A stretch of DNA of 64,000 nt from the NCBI GenBank assembly GCA_910589415.1, contig OU342634.1, positions 38,370,723-38,434,722 of the forward strand, read 5' to 3'. Made by a program: the position numbers and the translations under genes. This DNA is from Malachius bipustulatus. Its lineage: Eukaryota > Arthropoda > Insecta > Coleoptera > Melyridae. Each line of letters starts with the position of its first letter. Positions within the stretch are counted from its first letter, which is position 1. The notes under the pieces are model-generated. The model worked only from the letters and a program-made list of their open reading frames with translations. It was not told the DNA's origin and did not search any database. Positions 12,101 to 23,400 of the stretch are shown here, one piece after another.

Positions 12101-15100
12101 ATCTAAGAATGAACAGCGGCCATATCTTGGGAAATATTGATCCTACAGTTTCAAAATTAAACTTTTCCAGACATAAGTGACTATGCGAAATGCAATGAAA
12201 ATATTTTCAAGATGGCCGCACTTCCGGAAGTACCGGAAGTTGACACCTACTTCGTTATTTTAACGGGGACAGCCTTTATATTATTGTATTTTTAAATTGC
12301 CTGGCAAAATCTAATACAGGTGGTTTTTACAATTGGAATTTAGGTTGAGCAGTTTATGAGTTATAATCAAGTGAAAATCGCAATTTTCAATTTTCAAAGC
12401 ATCTCACATTGAAAACGGCTCAAGATATTTTAAAACGGCTTACATGTCCCTATCTTAACTTTTTACAAGGTATCCTACCATGTGGTATAAATTTTTATAT
12501 AGGGTGATGAAAATTTACAGATTTTTCATCACCCTGTAGAAAAATCTAAACTACATAATAGAATACCTTGTAAAAAGTTAAGATAGGGACATGTAAGCCG
12601 TTTTTAAATATCTTGAGCCGTTTTCAATGTGAGATGCTTTGAAAATTGAAAATTAAAAGTTGTAAATTGTAGCTGTAGTGAGGGGTTTATAATCTTAATC
12701 ATAAACTTTATTTCGATTTTATATCCAAATTTGATGGAAAATTACTCAATTATGGTTAAAGATATCGATTAACAAATTACTTTTTCTTCTAGAAGAAACT
12801 TTTTTCTACAAGTGTATGAAAAATCATTGAGATGCGATTAGTATTTCGATATAAAATCGAGGTCGAAAATCGAAAGTCACATTTAATTAATTTACCAAAA
12901 ATGATTACATCATATCATAGTAGGTTTAATGTAATCCACGTATGTAAATTTTCATATAAAAATTTTAATTAGAAATACCCTTTTTCGCGAGAATTCTATA
13001 CGATGGGACACCCAAGTGAGATTCTATCTTGAGAGTGGGAAATTATGCGAACGATCTTCTAGCGAGTGAGCAACCTTACGAACAAAATTAAATCAATTCT
13101 ATCTCGTCAATCATACAATAATTATTGTTTTTATAGGCGACTAGTATTAGGATGTTGTGATTATGAATGTCAAAATCGTTTATAATCCATCACTTTGAAG
13201 CATCCGTGCCATAATGCTGTGCCATAATGTGCACTTTATGGCACAGAACTGTCAGTTCTTACCATAGTAACAACTACTGAAGTATTAGGTACTGAATTAT
13301 TAGTGATTATTATTGTTTGACGTCGTTGTCAACGTAACCACAAGTGATCGTTCAACAATAATTATTGCTTTTTAACAGTTTAATATTATTTAATGAAATA
13401 AATTAGAATATTTATTCTTTAATAATCCAGTCAGGATTATTGAGTTAAAACGCTAGTCGCCTATACTCTGTACACTGAGTGTTGTCTGTTGTGATAACTA
13501 AGGATACATCATCTCGTTATGTTTCTTACTCCTTCTATTGCATTCCATAGTCAATCGAGTTAAATTGGGACGTATTGTCAGAAATACGTTTGAATTGTCA
13601 GCAATTCTAAAAAGATGAGCGAGAGTGAGACAGAAGTACGACTCGCGTCTTGATACGCTTAGATTGATAGGATAAGATTGTCGTCCAGCTCATCGGCTAC
13701 TGTCAGTTGACAGTGACAGCGTAATGAGGTTTGTTATTTGAAACGTTTTTAATGCGAAATTAGCAGAATTACCTGTGATATTGTACGATGTGATAAAGTA
13801 CGAGTAACTGAAATCTATTGCCTTGTTTTTCTAACGTTTAAAAAAAACGGGCAGGGAATTTATTCTCGCAACGAACTACAAAAAATTACACAAAATGCCT
13901 CGGAAACGATTGAACTCCCTAGGACGTGGTCTTGTGTGGTTAAGTTGCTAGGATATTTTACTGCCGAAAAAGAAAACGGAGATGTTATGCTTTCTTTTAA
14001 ACGCCGACCAGCAGGTAGGTGACATGCTATTTCTAATCATAATATAACAATTCACACGCCACTGACACGAACTGCGATACCACATCTGGTTCGACTTAGA
14101 AATAAGTGTATGAATCAAATCGAATTAAATGAAATTGTTTAGCCAGAATCAGTGTGGCATGACAACGGACAACACTCAGTGGACAGAGCATATAAAACAT
14201 CGCATAAGAATTCGTCCATAATGTGGGATTATGGCAGTCCTTTTTATGTTGCTGCCTTTTTAATTCGCTGCGCTCATGCACCATTATCACTCCTGCCATA
14301 ATCCCTTACATTATGAACTAATTTTATAATGTACTAATATACAGGGTGAGTCTTTAATGGCGCATTTCCTCAATGGTACATTAAAGGGGAAAGTTCGTGA
14401 ACCCTAAAAAAATTAATAAAAAACAATTGACTGTCTCATTTTCAGAGTTATAGCCTATATATTTCTAGGTAAATTATCATCCATCTGACAACGGAGCCAA
14501 GTAAGTAAACAAATATACATCATACATATGTATTCTATATTGTTATAATGAATACTTCATTGTTATAGTATCTATGGATACCATTTAATAAAACTGACAA
14601 TTCGTATTATTACTGAGTCAAGTAAGTAAATACCTACAAACATATTATACATATACCTAATTGTCTTTATGAAACACATAATAATAACAACAACCGATTG
14701 CAAAAATATGTACAGCTTTAATATGTAAATAAATTGAACCAAAAATTTAATAAAAAAACTAAAGTAGATGCTCAAAATTCTGTCCCTGCGCTTCCAAACA
14801 GATTTGTGCTCGATGTGCAATATTTGCACGAACAACAGGTCTTGTTGATTTTGACAGGAGTTCTGTGCACAATTGATTTTATATGACCCCAGAGAAAAAA
14901 GTCTAACGGGGTTAGATCTGGAGACCTTGGCGGCCAATTTACTGGTCCATTACGACCTTCGCTTTATGGTGTAAAGGCATCATTGCCAGATGCATTTTTA
15001 CATAATTTTGATAAAAAATTAAATGTTTGCGTTGAAAATATAAGATTAAGCACTATTAATAACTTTTTTCAACGTTCAGTGATACAGGCGAATCAGGCGA

Positions 15101-17060
15101 TACAACGACTAGCAGCGTTCTGAAAAATAGACAAGAATAGAAAAGTTGACTTCTCAACTTAAACACGGTATATCTCGGTCAATTACCGAGCAAGAATTTT
15201 TTAATAAAGTTTCTTTAATGTACCATTGAGGAAATGCGCCATTAAAGACTCACCCTGTATATGTACCAATAATTGCTTTTGAAAGAATACAAAATGATGC
15301 CAAATTTTTTAGTTTTCAAGGAATAAGTTTATCAAATTAGTATTTATAAGCAATCATCAATGACTTATAGTGATCTACGTGCTTTTTAAATAAATAATCG
15401 GTCACAATAGCCAAACTGTTAGAGTTTCGGTCAAACGATCTCTAAAGGGCAGAATGGCTTTGTTTGGTCAGCACTTGGATGGGTGACCAAACTTGATAGT
15501 GGTAAATAAAAAAAGTTCCGTGACCGATCGTGCTCCGGGAGGTACGTTAAAAAGGGGTCCCGGCTGCTTCACAGCAGTCGTTAAGTTACGTCAGAGGCCC
15601 TTTAGGCTACTTGAAAACTTCTGACACTTGGGCTTTACCACAGCCATAAGATATTTATTTTTACGTGCTTTTTTTTGAACTTTTAACTTTAAATTATTTA
15701 CCATATTATAAAACTAAATTTTTAATCAGATTATAAGCTCGGGTTAAAAATGACACTTTTTAGAGCGGTTGTATAAAAGTTGTGATACAAGTTACAAAAT
15801 GGGAGTGTTTAAAGCACGCGGATAAAATTGTCAAACAATGCCGCGAAGGCCGAGTTTATTGCATTTTTCGATGAGAAGCAAAAATTAGTTGGTTTTTACA
15901 GTTGCTGTTTAAATTGAGAAGTTTGTGAGTTATAAACAAGTGAAAATCGTCATTTTTGAAGTTTAAGGCCCTGTACAACAAAAACGGCCAATAATAGAGA
16001 GAAACAGCTTACATGTCCCTATTTTAACTTTTCATGTACTATCCTATGATGCAGATAAAATGTTTAGACAGGGTGATAAAAAATTTGCAAAAGTCTGAGA
16101 TTTCTCCACGCGTCGCCAAACAAAAAAACAAAGGAAGTACAAATGTTTCTATATAGGGACATGTTTCTATATGTTACAAATAGGGACATGTAAGCCTTTC
16201 CTTTTTTCTCTCTATCTTGAGCCGTTTTCGTTGTACAGGGCCTTGAACTTCAAAAATTACGATTTTCACTTGTTTATAACTCACAAACTTCTGAATTTAA
16301 ACACCAACTGTAAAAACCAATCTTATTTTTTCTTCTCAGACAATCGAAAAATGCAATACCATAGGATGAGCATTCCATTTAAAAAAGCATAACTTTGATA
16401 TGCCACTCTCATATGGGACACTCTGTATAGTCCAAAATAATTTTAAGTTGTAGGTACTACTAAAAGACCCAATTTAAATTCTTTTTTATTGTGCACGACT
16501 TTGACTACACAGCGCCCCACCGTGTATAATGTATAATGTATAATAATTATAAATTCTATATGATTGAAAAATATCGATTCAAGTTTTGAATTTCCTAATT
16601 TTTCAGGGAAACACTCTGCCAACAAGTTACTATCCACGTTTATTTTTGCTCTCTTGCGTTATTGGGTTGACCGGGATAATATTTGCTGGCTCTGGAGAAC
16701 TTCTTAAGAATCAAGTATCTGTTAAAGTAATTTGAATGCGATCTATGAAAATAATCTCAACTTTTCTTTTTTCAGTCGGAAATTTATTTCACAAAATTGT
16801 GCAACGTAAAATGGTTCAGATGGGATCAGAGAAACAAACAAATGTATCTCATAATGATGTTACTAATCATAAAACCACTTACGATTGAGTCCTTTGGCAT
16901 ATTGGTCATGAATTTTAGTTTGGCTGTCAAGGTATGAAAACTTTGGTTCTGAAAATATGATTAATATAAAAAAAAAATATTTCGTATTGAATTTCAGATC
17001 TGTCGCAAAGCATATTCTACAGCTGCTGTACTTGCAACATTTAGAAATTCACCAAACTGA
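9166..17060 (+). CDS. Odorant receptor OR-A, seven exons, 395 aa, intact
   Basis: Exons: 9166-9196, 9267-9454, 9518-10044, 10896-10998, 16607-16726, 16776-16931 and 16998-17060. All junctions have GT donors and AG acceptors, and the sizes sum to 1188 nt with no internal stop. The protein is an insect OR (7tm_6): a seven-pass membrane protein expected to form an odour-gated channel with Orco in sensory dendrites. Hydrophobic helices are at about residues 27-48, 58-83, 123-139, 164-190, 258-283, 292-318 and 358-390. Exon 1 supplies MDFSNIVNLK; the ATG in MMDF near 9251 lies across the intron/exon 2 acceptor and is not the start. Exon 3 has the conserved SDIEDPYH and HRRWDTDESLLADRYYQN stretches. 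Intron 4 (5.6 kb) holds several transposons. The ligand cannot be inferred. Confidence 0.87.
10342..10662. mobile_element. Small insertion in OR-A intron 3
   Basis: The segment is absent from the same intron of OR-B. It is flanked by a 14-bp direct repeat TAGTTGTTATATTA (10328-10341 and 10663-10676). It contains an inverted repeat around AACGCTTTTTGAACGACACAT. The long flanking repeat could be a target duplication or a microhomology join. Confidence 0.45.
11150..11970. mobile_element. hAT-type MITE with 8-bp target duplication
   Basis: The 821-bp element begins CAGGGTTGGCA and ends with the complement TGCCAACCCTG. It is flanked by a perfect 8-bp direct repeat GAAAAATC (11142-11149 and 11971-11978), the length typical of the hAT superfamily. 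The subterminal regions are rich in repeats of a TTTAAAACA type on both sides, possible transposase-binding repeats. No transposase frame is present. It sits in intron 4 of OR-A. Confidence 0.8.
12054..13013. mobile_element. Fold-back element in OR-A intron 4
   Basis: The left end GGGTGTCCCATCGTATAGAA is matched by its complement at about 12985-13013. A second inner palindrome centres near 12510. Parts of the interior recur at 18330-18855. It is non-coding. The right end lacks the final CTGTA, so the target duplication is unclear. Confidence 0.7.
13135..13462. mobile_element. Short MITE with AGGCGACTAG ends
   Basis: The segment starts AGGCGACTAG and ends CTAGTCGCCT, with TA on both sides. 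It contains a small palindrome around GTGCACTTTATGGCAC. A related copy in OR-B intron 4 (about 22918-23210) has lost its right end. From 13475 to about 14185 a second weak inverted pair (CTGAGTGTTGTC / GACAACACTCAG) may mark another element. Confidence 0.45.
14342..15257. mobile_element. Tc1/mariner-type element with transposase remnant
   Basis: The 916-bp element has long terminal inverted repeats (CAGGGTGAGTCTTTAATGG at the left) and TA on both sides (14340-14341 and 15258-15259). The uninterrupted site is visible in OR-B near 28340. On the minus strand at about 14755-14945 a frame reads WPPRSPDLTPLDFFLWGHIK and then NKTC/K-rich sequence. This matches the C-terminal catalytic motif of IS630/Tc1/mariner DDE transposases (PDLTPLDFFLWG). 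Only this piece of transposase remains, so the element is a deletion derivative. It ties the CAGGGTG/TA fold-back family in this window to that superfamily. Confidence 0.8.
15426..15650 (+). mobile_element. 5S rRNA-related SINE-like element
   Basis: The sequence contains CACTTGGATGGGTGACCA, which matches the box C region of the 5S rRNA internal promoter. It also has the CGTGCTCCGGGAGG, GGTCCCGGCTGC and GTCAGAGGCCCTTT blocks of a SINE type I recall from insect genomes. It begins near TTCGGTCAAACG and ends near CCACAGCCATAAG. No poly(A) tail is obvious. It is a retroposed copy in OR-A intron 4, not a functional 5S gene. Confidence 0.55.
15880..16440. mobile_element. Fold-back element, partial copy
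   Basis: The arms 15885-16065 and 16185-16330 are inverted repeats around a loop near 16100-16180. The sequence is the same family as the inner part of 3436-4782 and of 51758-52635. It lies directly before exon 5 of OR-A. Confidence 0.6.
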
Positions 17061-17640
17061 ATAGAATTCGTTGACAGTTCTGCAACATACGAGAATAATA
17101 ATATGATGCAGTTATACGAAAAATGGTTCGTCTTAAAGACGGATTCCTTTCAACTATTTTCTAAATGTCGATTTATTTTTGTTCAATAATTTTATTGAAC
17201 ATTTTATCTTATATCTAATAAGTATGGGAAATTGTTTTGATATATGTATAATTAGATTATGATGTTGGAAAACGCATGTTTAGGTAGGTACTATAATATC
17301 TTTTACTGTTTTCAAAGTTTATTTATGACGAATAAAACACTAATGTTTTATAAAATTCTACCGTATATTGATGAATAATAATAGAAACGTTACACGTGTT
17401 TCACTACTTTCCATGTAGCATCTTCAGACGTATGTAAATAAAATTATTGATATAGTAACATAGCAACAGTATTACCTAAATGATCATAAAACAAGTAACT
17501 AGATTTGAATGAGTTTTTAACAGAACTAACTAGATCATAATGTAATTTCTTCAGAATCTTTCTTTTTAGTTGTTGATATCAAGAAGAAAATCAAGTAGTG
17601 GAGAACGATATGTGTCTAGCTGATTCTCCGCTATTTACCA
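17061..17640 (+). other. OR-A 3' UTR and flank
   Basis: The region is shared with the flank of OR1 apart from the 3436-4782 insertion there. It contains the hairpin CGTCTTAAAGACG at 17129-17141 and AATAAA at 17331-17336. Nothing coding is seen. Confidence 0.5.
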
Positions 17641-18329
17641 AATATTTTATTTAAATGATAAATAAGTAAATATCTAATTTTCAATTCGACAAAAAACCAC
17701 GGGCCAAAAGATCAATTCAAAAAATTGAGAACGCCACTCAAAAGATCGATTCTTTTGAGCAGGAGGATGCAAGTTGAAACTCGCAAGAATAATCACTCTG
17801 CATGTCTTCCTTTAAAAAAGTTTTGGAATTTGTGAATGCAAAAGGATTTAAATTACTTTTGAGGGCTTTATAAGCGCTCTTTGAAAGGCGATCTTCAAGA
17901 ACTTTGAAAAGCGATCAAAAGGAATTAAAACTCTTTTTTGCATTCTCAATTCTAAAGCTGTTTTACAAAGGAATTTAAGCCCAAAGCCACAAGCCTTCGT
18001 TTTTAAAAGGGATTCAAGTCATAGAAGTAAAATTCCCAAAAGACTTGAAGCCCGCTTCAAAATCACAAGCCCTCAAGCTCAGCTCTTAGTTGCAGTTAGA
18101 CTCAATGTGAAAATATAGCAAAGGCCTTCAAATAGTAAATAAACGTTATAGCATATAGCGGGTTCTATACAAAGAGAAACAATCTTATTCTTTTATATTT
18201 TTAGCAATATTTGTTAGATTTTGACTCGTAACAACAAAAAAATTATCACAATAAAAAAATTATTTATTTTATTCTCCATTTAATTTACTTTATTATTTCT
18301 TTTTGAAAATAATAGTAAATCAATCTCAA

Positions 18330-18855
18330 GATATCTAAAAACGGTGTACATGTCCCTATCTTAACTTTTCACATAGTATCCTACTATGTGGCTTAAATTT
18401 TAATACAGGGTGATGAAAAATCGGATAATTTTCATGACCCTGTATTAAAATTTACTCCACATAGTGGGATAAAACATGGAAAGTTAGGATGGGGTCGTGT
18501 AAACCGTTTTTAGATATCTTGAGCCGTTCTAGTTCTAGACTGCTTTGAAGTTGAAAATTTTCGATTTTCACTTGTTTACAACTCATAAACCGCTCAATCT
18601 AAATTCCAATGGTGAAAACCACCTGTATTAGATTTCTTCAGACATTTAAAAAATATAATATTTTACAGGGTGTTTCCGTTAAAATAACGAAGTAGGTGTC
18701 AACTTTCGGTATTTCCGGAAGTGCGGCCATCTTGAAAATATTTTCATTAAATTTCTCGTAATCACTTATGTCTGGAAATTTTTTATTTTGAGGTTATAGC
18801 CCCATTAGTTTCCGAGATATGGCCGGTGGCCAACCTTAGCAAGACACCCTGTATA
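18330..18855. mobile_element. Fold-back element fragment upstream of OR-B
   Basis: The block shares arms with 12054-13013 (TACATGTCCCTATCTTAAC and its complement, GGCCATCTTGAAAATATTTTC). It ends at ACACCCTGTA near 18853. The left end is missing. It interrupts the upstream region shared with OR-A. Confidence 0.55.
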
Positions 18856-19193
18856 ATGAGTGGCCTTCCGCGAAGCGTCTTCTTTGTTATTGCATTGGTT
18901 TTATTTCAGTAGAAATCTATCTGGAAAATATATTCATACCACTCTAAATGACCGTATTCATGTTACGTTTTATTACTCGTTTTATTTCCGTAATAATACA
19001 AATGCATAGAATATCCTAGTTCTGTAATCGTATAAGCAATATAAAACTGAAGGTATCAGCACTATGAAAATTATCTTATTAATAAAGACATCAGACATTA
19101 GTAAGCTTTATGGTATTTAGAGCCATAAGTGAGTTTGTAAGTTTCTTAGATTTGCTTACAGGTTATAGGAACTCATTTTAGTTTCAACTTCCA

Positions 19194-19201
19194 TATAAAA
19201 G
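19194..19201 (+). promoter_or_regulatory. TATA-like box of OR-B
   Basis: The same conserved block and TATAAAAG as at 7853 in OR-A. It is about 1.2 kb before the start codon because of the shared insertion. Confidence 0.5.
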
Positions 19202-19952
19202 CTGTCAGTTCATATTATTACGGTGCCTAGTTAATTCTTAATTTGATAATCAGGTACACGATACACTTACACCGGTATGCATTTCGGCATTTTCTTCGCA
19301 ATGATGTAACGTGGCTGACCGGTACCGTATAATTGTTTAAATTTACAGAATGTCTCAAATCTTACATAAATACAACAATAGCTTTTGCTTTATTGATTTG
19401 ATTTCTGTGATTTTTATTTTAAATTTAGGTGGTGTTAGTAAAGTTTGAAGTTGGCTTTAACTATTAATTAAAGTTAACTGATTACTGTATACTTATAAAA
19501 ACCTAGAAATTGTCAACTTGTGCAGTGGTTTCTTTGTAAAAACAAAAGTGGAATAACGCAGGGAATAGGTGTTAAATATTTTAGATTCCCTAAGAATGGC
19601 GAATCTTTACTTCATGTTCATGTGCCGTTGCCCTGTAATAGGTACTTTACTTGGTGATGTACTTGTAATTTTTTATAATCGAATCAAGTACTTAATTTTT
19701 ATTAAGAATAATCTTACTCAACAATACCACATTTATATTTTATGGTGTATTAATAAAAATAAATTTCTTCTTGTCTTCTTGAATACAAGCTTTATAAAAA
19801 AGATTATTATGAGACCAGAGGTCTCATTTTATCAATATTCGAATTTTATTAATGCATTGTGTATTATTATTGGGCAAATAGAGAAAGTTTTCACTTCCAC
19901 TTATAAAAACTGCCATGAATAAATAGCAAACTGCCTCTTTGCATTAACCTGG

Positions 19953-19979
19953 TGACGTCACTTTAGCCAGGTGACGTCA
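19953..19979. promoter_or_regulatory. Two CRE-like palindromes
   Basis: TGACGTCA occurs twice, 19 bp apart from start to start, within a repeated GGTGACGTCAC unit. OR-A keeps only one of the two; the other has become TAACGTTA there. Function is inferred only. Confidence 0.35.
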
Positions 19980-20030
19980 CATCATATGCCAAAAAGCATT
20001 ACGGTGTAAGAGTATCGTGAATTGGATATA

Positions 20031-20403
20031 CAGCGTGATCTGTTAGCTTACAATCAAAATTGTAACAAGTGAAAGGTGAGGTAGCTTAAAAAAGAAAACT
20101 TGATATAATCCGATTGTAATTATTTACGGAGTTACAGGAAGCTTCATGCAAAAGGAGCCTATTTAAGAATATTTATTTAACTTTATACCTTGGTTTACCT
20201 GTTTATATAAAAAAGAATTCGCCGGTAGAGGACGCATTTTGTTTTTATTTTATTTATAAATAGGTAAAATCAAGGTACAGTTAACGTCCTGTAACTCTCG
20301 GTAAATAATTGAAATCGGACACATGATTATATGAAGTTTTCTTTTTCAAATCACCTCACCTTTCACTCGTCATCATTTGATGGTGAGCTAATAGATCACC
20401 CTG
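20031..20403. mobile_element. Fold-back MITE just upstream of OR-B exon 1
   Basis: This is the OR-B copy of the element at 8721-9135. TA flanks both ends, and the right end is 27 bp before the start codon. It is slightly shorter than the OR-A copy. Confidence 0.65.
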
Positions 20404-20430
20404 TATACTTATACCGATTAGCGTCCAATA

Positions 20431-23400
20431 ATGGATTTTAGCAATATAGTGAACTTGAAAGGTATGTATATCTACAAAGCTCCAACATAATAAATTACAA
20501 ATCAAAATACATTCTTAACAAAAAATGATGTATTTTCTAGACGACCCCTTGCAATTTCTAATGAGATACAGTTTCGATATTTTTGTGCATCCGCTTTATA
20601 TATGTTGCGCAGTGTTCTCTATAATTCTGTTGGGCTTCGTTTTGTTTGTGCATATTTACGATAGTTTCAAGGCAGGAAATATGGAGATTTTCCTAAATTA
20701 CGGACCATCATTTTTTGTGATACTCTACGTAAGTTAACAGAAGCTTTCTTCAAACTCTTTATTGTTTTATTAATCGATTATTCGGTTGTAGGGATTCTGC
20801 GTCTTGATTTTCACTTTAATCAAAGTATCTGAAGCCATGGAAAGAATGAAAAAAATAAAAAAAAGTAGCTTTGATATTAGTAATTGCGATGAACATTTCA
20901 ATAAAAAAATTAAAAAACAAATTTGGTATTTAAAGCGAATAGTTTACATTCACATGTGTTTGACTATAGTGGCAGCTCTATCCATTTGCAGTGTTATCGA
21001 AGATCGATATCATATATTCTATGCAATAACTTTCATCAGAGAGCACTTCCCCCAACATGAAGTCATTTTGACCTTGATTTTTCATTTCACTATGTTAATA
21101 ATGGTAATTTGCATGTCATATACGGCATATTGCGTATGCTACCCTTGTTTACTGGGGTACATGCAATTAAAGATCCTAATTTATATGTTGTCAAATATTG
21201 AAGATGGATTCCATAGAAGATGGGACACCGATGAATCGCTGTTGGCTGACAGATATTACCAAAATAATATCTACTGCAGATTGAAACTCATCACAAAACA
21301 AACTATGCTTTTAAAAAGGTACGATGAAGTGGGTTAAGGCAGTTTTATATTATTTGATAGAGAAAATTGTTTGGAAAGAAAGATTTGTATCTATTCGACA
21401 ATATCTATTCGGTTTTCGGTTCTTGCATAACATTTATGAATGCTGCAAGACTTATTGTATCTCTTATTAATCGCTAGGTGAATACGCAATGCAGTTCGGA
21501 GACATTCTAAAAACTGCAGTCTAATGATAATTTGAAAAGGATTTCTATTTTTCCAATGATCAATAAATCAAAGTTAGTTGTTATATTATTTAAATTTGAG
21601 AAAATCATATTAAACAGAAATGAAGGATCACGTTTCAAAAAAAAATACACAAAATTATTTGTATAGACAATATGCTGCTAATTGAGATGATCTGATAATA
21701 TTTTTTTGTTAGTGAATGCATTAAGTAATAAGTATCTGATAGATACAAAAAAGAAAAGATTAAACTGCCGAAGTGTATATCAAATGATACCTAATTTATT
21801 TTTCAGGTTCGCTTCAGTCCTTAGCGCATGGTTTGAGGTCGCATTGGCTCTATTTGCTTTTTTAGGACTTCTTTTAGCGATGTCCCTTATGATGTACACG
21901 CTACATTCAGTAAGTTATAAATTATTATAAATATGAAGTAGTGTATCCTCTGATCGATAATAGAAAAGCAAGAAAATTGTGAAGATGAACTTTGTACTTT
22001 AGTGTCCCAATATTCCATGGACCTGGAGCAACCACAGATTACTGAGGTAAAAAAAAGTCGCTCGGACCAAACTTAACTCTATACCAAAATGTTTGTCCGT
22101 TAGAGGGCTTCAAAGTCTTTTGAAAATTTTACTTTTTTTGAAATAGCTCAAAGTCGGCTGATTCCAATTCGATGAAATTCGGTAGGTCAATTTCTTATTA
22201 AAAGTACTAATTTCTGATATACATGATAATTTGATGGAAACCCAGGAAGGGATGAAACTACCCCTACCCTCCATTAAAATCGATCGTAATTATTGATAGG
22301 GTAGCAGGAACGCTCTTAATGTTTTTTTGTTTGAAAGATACATCGTTTTAGCCCATTTTTTTATTGTATAACAAAAATTTTATTTCATTATTTGAATTTG
22401 TAATCAAATTTTCAATTTTCAGGTGATTATTTGATCTAATCTCATAAAAGATGCCCGATGTGGGCGCCGGTTTGAACCCTAGAAAGTTTCATCCTGCGCA
22501 AAAAATTTATTTGAACTCTTTTGAAACCGAACCATATTAAACATCTTTTATGCGTAAAAGAACTTACTTTTAGGCATTTGTTCCTAAAATAAGAATGTTA
22601 TTTTGAAATTGAAACGGAAATCAAAATATGAACCTTATGATGAGATTTAACAAAATAATTTATAGCTTCTTTGACGTCTGTCTAATAGAAATAATATTTT
22701 TCCCCAAGCGATCGGTGTGTCAAAAACACACACAACACATACCACGAAAGACGAAAGAAAGTAGTAGGTACTTACTTAATATTAATTCTATCGAGTCTGC
22801 GCGGTGATGCATTGCTGTGACTTTTAATTTCAATTATTGATTATTCCCAATAAATCTCAAATATAATATAATCCAAGTGGTTCAATAACAATAGTTACAT
22901 AATATAATATTCTTTATAGGCAACTAGCATTAGAATGTTGTGATTATGAATGCCAAATTAGTTTATAATCCGTCACTTTGAAGCATCCGTGCCATAATGT
23001 GCACTTTATGGCACAGAACTTTCAGTACTTCCCATAGTAACAACTACTGAAGTAGGTACTGAATTATTAGTGATTATTATTGTTTGACGTTGTTGTCAAC
23101 GTAACCACAAGTGATCGTTCAACAATAATTGCTTTTGAACAGTTTAATATTATTTAATGAAATAAATTAGAATATTTATTTTTTAATAATCCTGTCAGGA
23201 TTATTCTATATTATTATATTATTCGTCCATAATGTGGGATTATGGTAGTCGTTTTCATGTTGCATTCGCTGCGCTCATGCACGATTTTCACTCCTGCCAT
23301 AATCCCTTACATATAATAATAATAATAATAATAATAATAAAGAGCCTTTATTTGTTTGTGTACTGTACCTACATTTTACAATACAAAATTAGACTGGGAG

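Noticed and set aside
14096..14299. 67-codon minus-strand frame in OR-A intron 4
   Set aside because: Not conserved in the OR-B copy and made of short palindromic repeats.
19569..19922. 117-codon frame upstream of OR-B
   Set aside because: The nearly identical sequence upstream of OR-A (8260-8610) does not keep the frame.
23311..23340. Simple sequence repeat as a CRISPR or satellite signal
   Set aside because: It is the (TTA)n tail of the minus-strand LINE.
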